From the NCBI RefSeq assembly GCF_048892425.1, contig NZ_JBLZHU010000001.1, forward strand, positions 806,001 through 870,000: a DNA stretch of 64,000 nucleotides. Direction: 5' to 3'. Made by a program: the position numbers and the translations under genes. The stretch's first letter is position 1, and each line of letters opens with the position of its first letter. Shown here piece by piece: positions 44,059 through 51,459 of the stretch. Source of the stretch: Pacificispira sp002696645 (GTDB lineage Bacteria; Pseudomonadota; Alphaproteobacteria; UBA8366; Aestuariispiraceae). The notes below the pieces were generated by a model that searched no databases, was not told the origin of the DNA, and worked only from the letters and a program-made list of their open reading frames with translations.

Positions 44059-44982
44059 CGGGGCCATGCCGGGCAGGGTGCCCTTTTCCGCAAGCTTTTG
44101 CACATGTTCTGTAAAGGCGGAGATAACGCGCGGGACATGCTCGCTGCGCTTTGTCGCCAGTCCCAAAACCATCGGGCGATGATTGCCAGATAGCTTCAGG
44201 AAGGTCAGTTCCTCCCCATCCGGTGCAATTCTGGTCTTTGTGCGGAAATTGATCAGGCAATAGCCAAATCCGTTTGCCACCAGACTGCGCGCGACGGAAA
44301 GATCCGATGTGCGTTGCGCGATGTTGGGGCGAATTCCTGCCGCATGAAACACGGACAGAAAATATTCGCGGCTCAATGGCAGGTCCAACAGGATCATTGG
44401 GTCATCGCGCATATCGTCCAATATGATGCTGTCCTGATGCGCCAGGGGATGGTCTATATCGACCATGACATAGGGGGGAAGGGCGATCAGGTGCTGAAAT
44501 TCTATATCGCTGGGTATCTCCAGATCATAGGTAATGGCGATGTCGATTTCCGCACGGCCCAGCATATGCAGCAATTCCGCCTGATGGGCTTCACGCAGTG
44601 TCACTTCCGCATCGGGGTAGTCTGCCTCGAAGGAGCGGCGGATCGCAGCGGAGATAAAGGGTGCGACGGTGTTCAGGCAGCCAATGGAGATCGGCCCACG
44701 CGGTACTGTGCGGATATCGCCGGCCAGATCGGTTAGGGAGGCCGCGTGATGCAGGATTTGCTTCGCCTCGTTAAACAGGCGCTGTCCGCCTGGCGTCAGG
44801 GACAGGCCCTGGGCATGTTGGCGCACGAATAGCTGCATCCCCAATTCCGCCTCTAGATGAGAGATGGCTGACGAGATAGAGGGGGAGGACACATTGATCC
44901 GCTGAGAGGCGAGCGCAATGCTGCCTGCCTCCCCAACGGCAACGAGATATTCAAGCTGTCTGAATGTGAATCGCAGCGGCAT
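44053..44982 (-). CDS. LysR-family transcriptional regulator of the monooxygenase operon
   Basis: About 309 residues. N-terminal helix-turn-helix: 'FTFRQLEYLVAVGEAGSIALA' and 'SSPSISSAISHLEAELGMQLF'. The effector-binding domain runs from about residue 90. It shares an unusual block with the C-terminal half of the reductase at 46148-47320: 'DPMILLDLPLSREYF' against 'EPMILLDAPPSADYF', plus 'DIAITYDLEI' against 'DIALMYDFDL'. It is last in a five-gene minus-strand row and probably autoregulates it (inference). ATG 44982 fits the family start; GTG 44991 is an alternative. Confidence 0.9.
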   Translation of the reverse strand: MPLRFTFRQLEYLVAVGEAGSIALASQRINVSSPSISSAISHLEAELGMQLFVRQHAQGLSLTPGGQRLFNEAKQILHHAASLTDLAGDIRTVPRGPISIGCLNTVAPFISAAIRRSFEADYPDAEVTLREAHQAELLHMLGRAEIDIAITYDLEIPSDIEFQHLIALPPYVMVDIDHPLAHQDSIILDDMRDDPMILLDLPLSREYFLSVFHAAGIRPNIAQRTSDLSVARSLVANGFGYCLINFRTKTRIAPDGEELTFLKLSGNHRPMVLGLATKRSEHVPRVISAFTEHVQKLAEKGTLPGMAPL

Positions 44983-45024
44983 AGATGCCACTAAACCTTA
45001 ACGCTGACGAAAATCAAGACACTA

Positions 45025-45699
45025 TTAAAGATCGCCCGGTACGCCGTAAGACGGGGCCTCCGTCGGATCTAGGGCGCGCTGTATATAGGCTGCCAATTGC
45101 GGCTTATAGACGTCCCAGGCGGTTGCGATGGCCTCAATCGGGCAGTCTTCGGTCCAATCGCAGCGCAAATCCGCAACGGGCCAGGCGACCGTATCGCATA
45201 ATTGCAGGCCTGCGGAATGGACGGGACCGGCTTCACCGCCTGCCGCCAACCCGGCCCGCATGGCAGCGATCAGGCGATCACCCAGATGCCCCTTGGATGC
45301 CATGAACCCGTCCACAATGGCTTGTGGAATCGTGTCATTGGCCAGCAAGTTGCCACCGGAGGCGACATCAATTCCCTCGGCCTGTGTCCAGATGCCAAGC
45401 GCCCGAGTGCCGGAATGGATTGCCGTTTTGCCCGCCGTATCAATCGCCAAAACTTGACGATAGTCCATAAAGTTCCGCTCCGCCTGCAGCTTTGCGATGG
45501 CTTCTGGCGCGCTGAGGCCCCCTTGCATCAGGTCTAGCGCACCCGGCCCCAGTGTCGGATCGGTGATATTCTGACTGGCAACCGCGCCAACGCCCGCGCG
45601 GGTATAGGAACACCGCGCTGCAACAGCAGGAGAGGAAGACGAAATGGCGATACCGAACATGCCGGTCTCTTTGCAACGGGCAACAAGGGAAAAGGTCAT
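45025..45699 (-). CDS. DUF1028 family protein (Ntn-hydrolase-like)
   Basis: 224 residues. Family signatures: 'TFSLVARCKETGMFGIAISSSSPAVAARC' pattern at the N-terminus, 'GVGAVASQNITDPTLG', and 'ASGGNLLANDTIPQAIVDGF' near the middle. DUF1028 has an Ntn-hydrolase-like fold and no proven reaction; an amidohydrolase role is often proposed. It lies three bases downstream of the RidA-like gene, so the two are tightly co-translated. In this operon it could hydrolyse an amide formed after ring or amine oxidation (inference). Confidence 0.9.
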   Translation of the reverse strand: MTFSLVARCKETGMFGIAISSSSPAVAARCSYTRAGVGAVASQNITDPTLGPGALDLMQGGLSAPEAIAKLQAERNFMDYRQVLAIDTAGKTAIHSGTRALGIWTQAEGIDVASGGNLLANDTIPQAIVDGFMASKGHLGDRLIAAMRAGLAAGGEAGPVHSAGLQLCDTVAWPVADLRCDWTEDCPIEAIATAWDVYKPQLAAYIQRALDPTEAPSYGVPGDL

Positions 45700-45702
45700 C
45701 GG

Positions 45703-46119
45703 TTACTCCGGTATGACAGCGGTGCCGTCGATTTCAACCAACCATTCCGGGCGCGCCAGGGCTTGTACCACCAGGCCTGTGGAAACGGGATGAACCCCTT
45801 TGATATATTCGCCCATGGTGCGATAGATCGCCTCCCGATAGCGGACATCGGTGATATAGACGACGATTTTCACCAGATGCTCCATCGTGCCACCGGCTTC
45901 TTCGATCAATTGCTTGATATTCTGCATGACCTTGTGGGTCTGTTCCACCGGATCATGGCTGTCGATATTTTTGGCATCATCCAGGTTTTGCGGGCACTGA
46001 CCGCGCAGATAGACGGTCTTGCCGCCCTGTGTCACCACGGCCTGGCACAGATCATTGTCCAGATTTTGCTCCGGATAGGTATCGGCGGTGTTGAATTTTC
46101 GAATGCGGGTATGGGCCAT
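45703..46119 (-). CDS. RidA-like protein lacking the catalytic arginine
   Basis: 138 residues with the RidA/YjgF fold ('LRGQCPQNLDD', 'EQTHKVMQNIKQLIEEAGG', 'LVKIVVYITDVRYREAIYR'). Where RidA has 'PARS' with the substrate-carboxylate arginine, this protein has 'HPVSTGLVV', with Ser113 in place of Arg. It is therefore not expected to be a 2-aminoacrylate deaminase and may act on another enamine or lactam, or only bind a ligand. ATG 46119 is chosen; a longer frame would run into the upstream reductase gene. Its stop lies three bases before the DUF1028 start. Confidence 0.88.
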   Translation of the reverse strand: MAHTRIRKFNTADTYPEQNLDNDLCQAVVTQGGKTVYLRGQCPQNLDDAKNIDSHDPVEQTHKVMQNIKQLIEEAGGTMEHLVKIVVYITDVRYREAIYRTMGEYIKGVHPVSTGLVVQALARPEWLVEIDGTAVIPE

Positions 46120-46147
46120 AGTGTTTCCGTTCACAGATTGGGTTGGG

Positions 46148-47320
46148 TCAGGTTTCAGGACTAAACATATCACGACACAGGCTGGCGAAAGCCTGGGCTG
46201 GTTTCGGAAGACGCTTTCCCTTGCGGGTCGCCAGGACAACGCGGCTGGGATCAACCGTATCGGTCAAGGGGCGCGTGATAAGGGGACAGCCATCGTAACT
46301 GATATCACTGGCGGGCTTGGTTGCTAGAATGGAAAATCCAAGACCACGGCCCACCATGCCGCGCACCATCTCAAACGATGCGGATCGATAGCGGATATTG
46401 GGCGACATGCCATTCTTGGTAAACAACGATTGGAAGTAATCCGCACTGGGCGGGGCATCCAACAGGATCATGGGTTCCGCTACCAGATCGGCCAGTGACA
46501 GGCTCTGTTGCGCCGCCAGGGGATGATTTTCCGCCAACAGGACATAGGGATACAGTTCGTTCAGCAGTTCCGTCTCAATATCCCGCCCCAGATCGAAATC
46601 ATACATCAAGGCGATATCCGTCTCACCGGATTTCAGACTCTCCAGAATGCGGCGGTGATCGCCTTCCACCAATGTCAGTTCAACATCCAGTTGCGGTGTG
46701 ATTGTGCTCAAGACTTCCGGCAGAACAAAGGGACCGAATGTGTGGAAACAACCGATGCGCAGGCTTCCCTCGGCATTGATCAATCCGGCCTCTATTGAGG
46801 CGACGGGATCAATCCGCGATGTCCGTCCATAGGTGCGATTGGCATAGATCAGGGGCGATCCACGCCCGGCGGAGAATATATCCTCCACCTCTCCGATAAA
46901 TACATGATGGGTGCCGACACGTTCCGAACTCAATACCCGACAGTCGAAGGCGACCAGCGGATCCTTCACCCTGGGGGCGCCGGTCACTTGCTTGGTCCAT
47001 TCGGTACAGGCGAATTTGTCTGCAACATCATCGCGAAAGCGTCCCGCAAATGTGTCGGAGATATAGGATTGATCATCGCGCAGCACATTGACGCAAAACA
47101 CGCCATTATCAATGATCGCCTGCGCAGCGGGGCTTTTGTGATGGACACAGACCAGCAGGGTCGGGCGGGGCGTATCTGCAGAGACCGATGCCATGGCTGA
47201 GACCGTGACCCCCGCATGACCGGCTGGTCCATTGGTGGTGACGATATTGACCGTGCAGGCCGCATGGCTCATCCCGCCCAGAAAGCGGTCCCGCAGGTCC
47301 AGATCGATGATGCCGTCCAT
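46148..47320 (-). CDS. Flavin reductase fused to a LysR-type effector-binding domain
   Basis: 390 residues in one uninterrupted frame. Residues 8-168 are an HpaC-like flavin reductase domain ('HAGVTVSAMASVSADTPRP', 'GVFCVNVL', 'GTHHVFIGEVEDI', 'LIYANRTYG'). Residues 187-385 are a periplasmic-binding-protein-like LysR effector domain ('LRIGCFHTFGPF', 'GETDIALMYDFDLG', 'EPMILLDAPPSADYF') with no helix-turn-helix anywhere. It should supply reduced flavin to the HpaB-type oxygenase encoded eight bases upstream. The extra domain probably senses substrate. In Acinetobacter baumannii the reductase C1 carries a MarR-like sensor domain instead. Confidence 0.9.
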   Translation of the reverse strand: MDGIIDLDLRDRFLGGMSHAACTVNIVTTNGPAGHAGVTVSAMASVSADTPRPTLLVCVHHKSPAAQAIIDNGVFCVNVLRDDQSYISDTFAGRFRDDVADKFACTEWTKQVTGAPRVKDPLVAFDCRVLSSERVGTHHVFIGEVEDIFSAGRGSPLIYANRTYGRTSRIDPVASIEAGLINAEGSLRIGCFHTFGPFVLPEVLSTITPQLDVELTLVEGDHRRILESLKSGETDIALMYDFDLGRDIETELLNELYPYVLLAENHPLAAQQSLSLADLVAEPMILLDAPPSADYFQSLFTKNGMSPNIRYRSASFEMVRGMVGRGLGFSILATKPASDISYDGCPLITRPLTDTVDPSRVVLATRKGKRLPKPAQAFASLCRDMFSPET

Positions 47321-47328
47321 GACTTCCC

Positions 47329-48849
47329 CTATTCCGCGGCGTCTTTTAGCTGCTCGCCATAATATTGGTGAACTGCACAGTCGCTGTTGCGGGGCTTGAA
47401 GCCTTTCACCACGGTGTCAGAAAGATTGGCCCCCGCCTTTACAAAGCTCAGCGGCCCATCCCAATCAAAATTGCGATAGACGGCCCCATATTGGGCGAAA
47501 GGCGGAGATTGCGCAAAAAGCTGGAAGGTCAGTCGGTGACCGGCATAGTCCGAATTCAGCAGGTCGCGGGCATAGGCCAATAGCTTGCGCCGATCCTCCG
47601 CCATCCAGCTGTCATTGATGGTATAGTATTTATCCATCCAGGGCTTGGTTTCCGGCGATTCAAAGGTTGCGACATTGGGGGTGACGCAAATTTGTCCCCC
47701 GCATAATTCCCGCGCGATATGCATCATGGCCGGCAGGTTATCCAGGGCATGACAACGCCCGGTCATCAGCAGGGATTGATTGGGCATCAACAGCCCTGCG
47801 GGGGATCGTTCGCCCAGGGCAATGGCGGCGGTCAGATGCGCATTGATGCCTTCACGCCAGATCGCCAGTTGGGATAGCTTTTCCTGAACCGCCTGTTGCT
47901 TTTCCAGGCCGGTCTGGCGCGCATTGAACAGGGCGGTTCCGATCATCTGGTCGGCCTGTTTCAGGGTGCGCTGTACAAAGGCGAAGGCGGAATAGCGATG
48001 CAGCGTCGCCCGGATAAAAGTTGCCGCCTTGGTATGGCGATAGAACAGCACATTTTCCCAGGGGATCAGAACATTATCGAAGATAACGATGGTGTCGACT
48101 TCATCAAAGCGATTGGTCAGGGGGTAGTCCCGCTCATCCCCGCGCGTCCCGGCAAATCCACCGCGGCAGATAAATTTCAACCCAGGCGAATTCAGGTCAC
48201 AGATGAAGCCGACAGCATAGTCGGACATTTCCGCATTGCCCCAATTGGCAATCGTGGGCTTGGTGAAGGCCTGATTGGCATAGGCTGCTGCCGTTTCATA
48301 TTTCGCGCCCCGCACGACAATGCCAGCATCGGTTTCCTTGACCACATGCAACAGCATGTCCGGATCCTGATCCTGTGGGGCCAGAGATCGGTCGCCCTTG
48401 GGATCGGTATTGGCCGATACATGGAAGGGGTCTTCGTGCAGTACTTTCTTGATATGGCTCTGGATATTCTTTGAAAACTGAGGGTCGACTTCGTTCAGAA
48501 GGTCCTGACCATCATACAGTGACCACATTTCGCCGACGGTTTCGTCTCCCACGCGGGTGACGACACCGCCAATCGTTTCCAGCACGGTGTCGGTCGCGCG
48601 GCGCTTGGCCCACCAGTCTTCCTGAGTATAGGGCAGGGCGTTGCCAACCGCGTTGACTTCGCCGTCCTGCTCAACCGTCATAACATCGGCGGTTTCGCTG
48701 TCATGGGCCATGTCGTATATGCGAGCGCGGATATCGACCAGGGGTTTGAACATGGGATGGCGGGTGACATCTTTTACCCGTTCGCCATTCATATAAACTT
48801 CGCGGTTATCCCGAATGGAATCGCGGTATTGGTCGCCTGTTCTGATCAT
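47329..48849 (-). CDS. HpaB-type FADH2-dependent monooxygenase (4-hydroxyphenylacetate 3-hydroxylase family)
   Basis: 506 residues. It has an acyl-CoA-dehydrogenase-like fold, using reduced FAD and O2 to hydroxylate phenolic or related substrates. Signatures: 'RTGDQYRDSIRDNREVYMNGERV' pattern at the N-terminus, 'ANTDPKGDRSLAPQ', 'AVGFICDLNSPGLKFICR' and 'FDNVLIPWENVLFYRH', with C-terminal 'RELCGGQICVTPN'. The natural substrate cannot be read from sequence; no ring-cleavage dioxygenase is nearby. ATG 48849 follows GGAG. It heads an operon with its reductase, RidA-like, DUF1028 and LysR genes. Confidence 0.92.
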   Translation of the reverse strand: MIRTGDQYRDSIRDNREVYMNGERVKDVTRHPMFKPLVDIRARIYDMAHDSETADVMTVEQDGEVNAVGNALPYTQEDWWAKRRATDTVLETIGGVVTRVGDETVGEMWSLYDGQDLLNEVDPQFSKNIQSHIKKVLHEDPFHVSANTDPKGDRSLAPQDQDPDMLLHVVKETDAGIVVRGAKYETAAAYANQAFTKPTIANWGNAEMSDYAVGFICDLNSPGLKFICRGGFAGTRGDERDYPLTNRFDEVDTIVIFDNVLIPWENVLFYRHTKAATFIRATLHRYSAFAFVQRTLKQADQMIGTALFNARQTGLEKQQAVQEKLSQLAIWREGINAHLTAAIALGERSPAGLLMPNQSLLMTGRCHALDNLPAMMHIARELCGGQICVTPNVATFESPETKPWMDKYYTINDSWMAEDRRKLLAYARDLLNSDYAGHRLTFQLFAQSPPFAQYGAVYRNFDWDGPLSFVKAGANLSDTVVKGFKPRNSDCAVHQYYGEQLKDAAE

Positions 48850-49000
48850 TGGTCTGCTCCACATCCAAAAAATTGCATCCCGTACGGGATTCTGTGCTGC
48901 AGTCAGTGTGGCGGAAGATTGGGGCTAAGATAAAGCACGGCTTTCCACATCCTTGATTAGGATAAGGCTAATCCATTTTGATCGACTTAGCTTAAATGCG

Positions 49001-49666
49001 TCACCCGGCCTGGGCGGTATCCTGGGTATAGCTGGCCATCAGGTCGTTGAACCGTTGCCCCTGAATCTTGACGTGACCCCGCAAGGCTTTTGCGGCTAAG
49101 GATTCGTCACCGGCTTGGATCGCCGCCAGTATTTCACGATGTTCCTGCATGGATTGTTTCATGCGGCCCCGGACGCGCAATTGCATCAGCCGGAATGGCT
49201 TCAGGCGCTTTTGCAGCCTTGTCGCCTCTGCCGCCAGGAAGCCATTGCCACTGGCCTGATAAATCAGGAAATGAAATCTCTCATTCTCCAGATAATAATC
49301 ATCCAGCGTGCCGTGTTGCAGCGCATTTTCACAGGCGGCAGCTGCTTCTTGAATTTTGATTAATTGTGCGGTTTGGATCCGGCGGGCCGCAAGGCGCGCG
49401 CACAAGGCTTCCAGTTCTGCCATAACTTCAAACATTTCAATCATTTCTGGAAAATCCGGGTGTCGAACGAATGTGCCCCGGTTTGGGATATGTTCGACCA
49501 GACCCGTAGCGGTCAGCATTTGTAAAGCCTCGCGTACCGGGGTGCGTGATACATCAAATTGCGCTGCCAGACGCACCTCGTCCAGTCGGTCGCCATTTCC
49601 CAGGGCGCCGGTGATGATCAATTGTTCCAGGTTTTCCCGGACCATATCAGCGGTTCGTATCGTCAT
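49001..49666 (-). CDS. GntR/FCD-family regulator (MatR-like candidate)
   Basis: 221 residues. N-terminal winged helix with 'LEQLIITGALGNGDRLDEVRLA' and 'FDVSRTPVREALQMLTATGLVE'. The C-terminal FCD domain (about 80-210) has the metal-site pattern 'ERFHFLIYQASGN' and 'EHREIL'. Length and architecture match MatR, the malonate regulator of rhizobia. It is divergent from the TRAP-MatB genes, with a TGTATACA palindrome in the shared gap, and it also lies 151 bases upstream of the HpaB operon on the same strand, so it might influence both. Confidence 0.9.
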   Translation of the reverse strand: MTIRTADMVRENLEQLIITGALGNGDRLDEVRLAAQFDVSRTPVREALQMLTATGLVEHIPNRGTFVRHPDFPEMIEMFEVMAELEALCARLAARRIQTAQLIKIQEAAAACENALQHGTLDDYYLENERFHFLIYQASGNGFLAAEATRLQKRLKPFRLMQLRVRGRMKQSMQEHREILAAIQAGDESLAAKALRGHVKIQGQRFNDLMASYTQDTAQAG

Positions 49667-49706
49667 GATCTTAAGGTATCACCGCATTGTTTGGGCGACA
49701 AATCGA

Positions 49707-49720
49707 AATTGTATACATTA
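49707..49720. promoter_or_regulatory. TGTATACA palindrome, candidate GntR operator
   Basis: A perfect TGTATACA (49710-49717) within AATTGTATACATTA lies 41-48 bases upstream of the GntR start, in the 155-base gap shared with the TRAP genes. FCD-type GntR proteins bind short palindromes of this shape. The core equals the TTGTATACA core I recall for rhizobial MatR; that recollection is not verified. Confidence 0.45.
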
Positions 49721-49821
49721 TCATTGACATTGGATGCAGTCGATTTAGGCTGCTCTTCAACGCGCTGATAACAGCGTGATGGAAAGAAATAATAATATCA
49801 TTCCTTTTAGGGGAGAACGCT

Positions 49822-50811
49822 ATGAAGTTTAAGGTAAGCGCCGCGCTTGCGGCGGTCGCACTGATTGCCGGGGTGACAAGCCCGTCTTTCGCGAAAGAAC
49901 TCCGTCTATCCCACCAATGGTCAACGTCTGATGTGCGCCACAAGGTTGCGCAGATCGTCGCGGATGAAGTGGCGGCGGCAAATGTGGATCTGTCGATCCA
50001 GATTTTTCCGTCGGGATCTTTGTTTAAGGCCAAAGAACAGTACAAGCCAATGACCCGGGGTCAGTTGGACATGACTGTGTTCCCGCTGTCTTATGCGGGG
50101 GGTCAGCATCCGGAATATAACCTGACGCTGATGCCAGGCCTGGTGAAAAACCATGACCATGCGGCACGACTGAATGAATCGCCCTTTATGGGTAAGATCG
50201 AAGACATCTTGGCCAGCGATGATGTCATGGTTCTGGTCCATGGCTATCTGGCCGGTGGATTTGCCAGTACCCAGGGCTGCATCACCAAACCTGATGATGT
50301 GAAAGGCCTTCAGATTCGGGCCGCCGGTAAGGCATTCGAAGAGATGCTGGTTGCTTCGGGGGCGTCCATTGCCTCCATGGCGTCTTCAGAAATCTATTCC
50401 GCGATGCAAAGCGGGGTACTGCAAGCCACCAATACCTCATCCTCTTCTTTCGTTTCCTATCGGATTTACGAACAGGTGAAATGCTACACGCCTGCTGGTG
50501 ATGTTGCGTTGTGGTTCATGTATCAGCCGCTGTTGATGAACAAATCCACCTTTGATGGATTAAACGATGCTCAGAAGGCGGCATTGGAGGCAGGGGCTGC
50601 AAAGGCTCAGGCTTATTATCTGGACGAAGCCAAAAAGGAAGATGCGGAATCGGTTCGTGTCTTTAAAGAGGCCGGTGTTGAAATCGCGAAAATGACGCCA
50701 GCGGAATTCCAGATGTGGCGTGATGTTGCAAAGACATCTTCCTACAAGACCTTCGTTGAGTCTGTTCCAGACGGCCAGGCGCTGCTGGATATGGCACTTT
50801 CAGTCGAGTAA
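49822..50811 (+). CDS. TRAP transporter substrate-binding protein (DctP family), malonate candidate
   Basis: 329 residues. Signal peptide about 1-24 ending 'SPSFAKE', so periplasmic. TRAP DctP features: 'RLSHQWSTSDVRHKVAQ' at the start, 'DVKGLQIRAAG' with the conserved Arg that clamps the substrate carboxylate (about residue 168), and 'MASSEIYSAMQSGVLQATN'. It delivers an organic acid to the DctQM membrane pair downstream. A MatB-type gene in the same row suggests malonate (inference). Ribosome site AGGGGAGA. A hairpin follows the stop. Confidence 0.9.
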   Translation: MKFKVSAALAAVALIAGVTSPSFAKELRLSHQWSTSDVRHKVAQIVADEVAAANVDLSIQIFPSGSLFKAKEQYKPMTRGQLDMTVFPLSYAGGQHPEYNLTLMPGLVKNHDHAARLNESPFMGKIEDILASDDVMVLVHGYLAGGFASTQGCITKPDDVKGLQIRAAGKAFEEMLVASGASIASMASSEIYSAMQSGVLQATNTSSSSFVSYRIYEQVKCYTPAGDVALWFMYQPLLMNKSTFDGLNDAQKAALEAGAAKAQAYYLDEAKKEDAESVRVFKEAGVEIAKMTPAEFQMWRDVAKTSSYKTFVESVPDGQALLDMALSVE

Positions 50812-50832
50812 GCAGAACGTTGAATGTCCGGC

Positions 50833-50858
50833 CGGGGTGATCTTACAGGATCACCCCG
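50833..50858 (+). promoter_or_regulatory. Intercistronic hairpin between dctP and dctQ
   Basis: CGGGGTGATC (50833-50842) and GATCACCCCG (50849-50858) form a perfect 10-bp stem with a 6-nt loop and no T-run. Such hairpins after binding-protein genes commonly protect the upstream mRNA, raising binding protein over permease (inference). Compare 61598-61626 after urtA. Confidence 0.6.
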
Positions 50859-50907
50859 TGCCATTTCACAACGTTGAAAGTGCCATTTTGTGCGGAGGAT
50901 TTCGGTG

Positions 50908-51459
50908 ATGAGCGGACACGGTGAGACATCGACAGACCGCGACGGTGGAAATTTGTTTCTGCGCGTTGTGGGCAGGATTTCTACGATTTGCGGTTGGATT
51001 GCGGCGGCGATGATCATCGCGTCTGTCGCGATTACATGCCAGATGATTTTTGTGCGCGGCATTTTAAATCAATCGACCACCTGGCAGACAGAGATGGTTG
51101 TCTATTTGATGATCAACGCGACGCTGCTGGGCCTGCCCTATGTTCAGCGTTTACGCGGACATGTGAATGTCGATCTGGTGCCCATGATGCTGCCCGTTGG
51201 GTTGCGGCGCGTGCTGGCGCTGATCGTGATTTTATCGACCATCACCGTTATCGGCATCATGGCCGTCTATGGCTATGAGCAATGGTATGAAGCCTTTGCG
51301 CGGGATTGGAAATCCGACACGGTTTGGGCCGTGCGTTTGTGGATCCCCTATCTGGGTGTTCCTGTCGGTTTCTGTTTATTGCTGCTGCAGTTGATCGCGG
51401 ACCTTTATGCGATCCTGGCGCGCATTGATACGTCCTATGGTGTTGGGAGTACATCCTGA
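50908..51459 (+). CDS. TRAP transporter small permease (DctQ family)
   Basis: 183 residues, four membrane helices, beginning near 'STICGWIAAAMIIASVAITCQM'. The DctQ signature is visible in 'TTWQTEMVVYLMINATLLGLPYVQRLRGHVNVDL'-type sequence (pattern only), with a conserved Trp-Glu/Gln turn. It associates with the large permease DctM. GTG 50905 or ATG 50908 both fit the GGAGG site; the ATG is used. Its TGA overlaps the dctM ATG. Confidence 0.88.
   Translation: MSGHGETSTDRDGGNLFLRVVGRISTICGWIAAAMIIASVAITCQMIFVRGILNQSTTWQTEMVVYLMINATLLGLPYVQRLRGHVNVDLVPMMLPVGLRRVLALIVILSTITVIGIMAVYGYEQWYEAFARDWKSDTVWAVRLWIPYLGVPVGFCLLLLQLIADLYAILARIDTSYGVGSTS

Noticed and set aside
46148..47320. Reductase and LysR domain as two genes joined by error
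   Set aside because: The frame is continuous, the linker (about 169-186) is plausible, and no ribosome site, start or helix-turn-helix coding is found at the junction.
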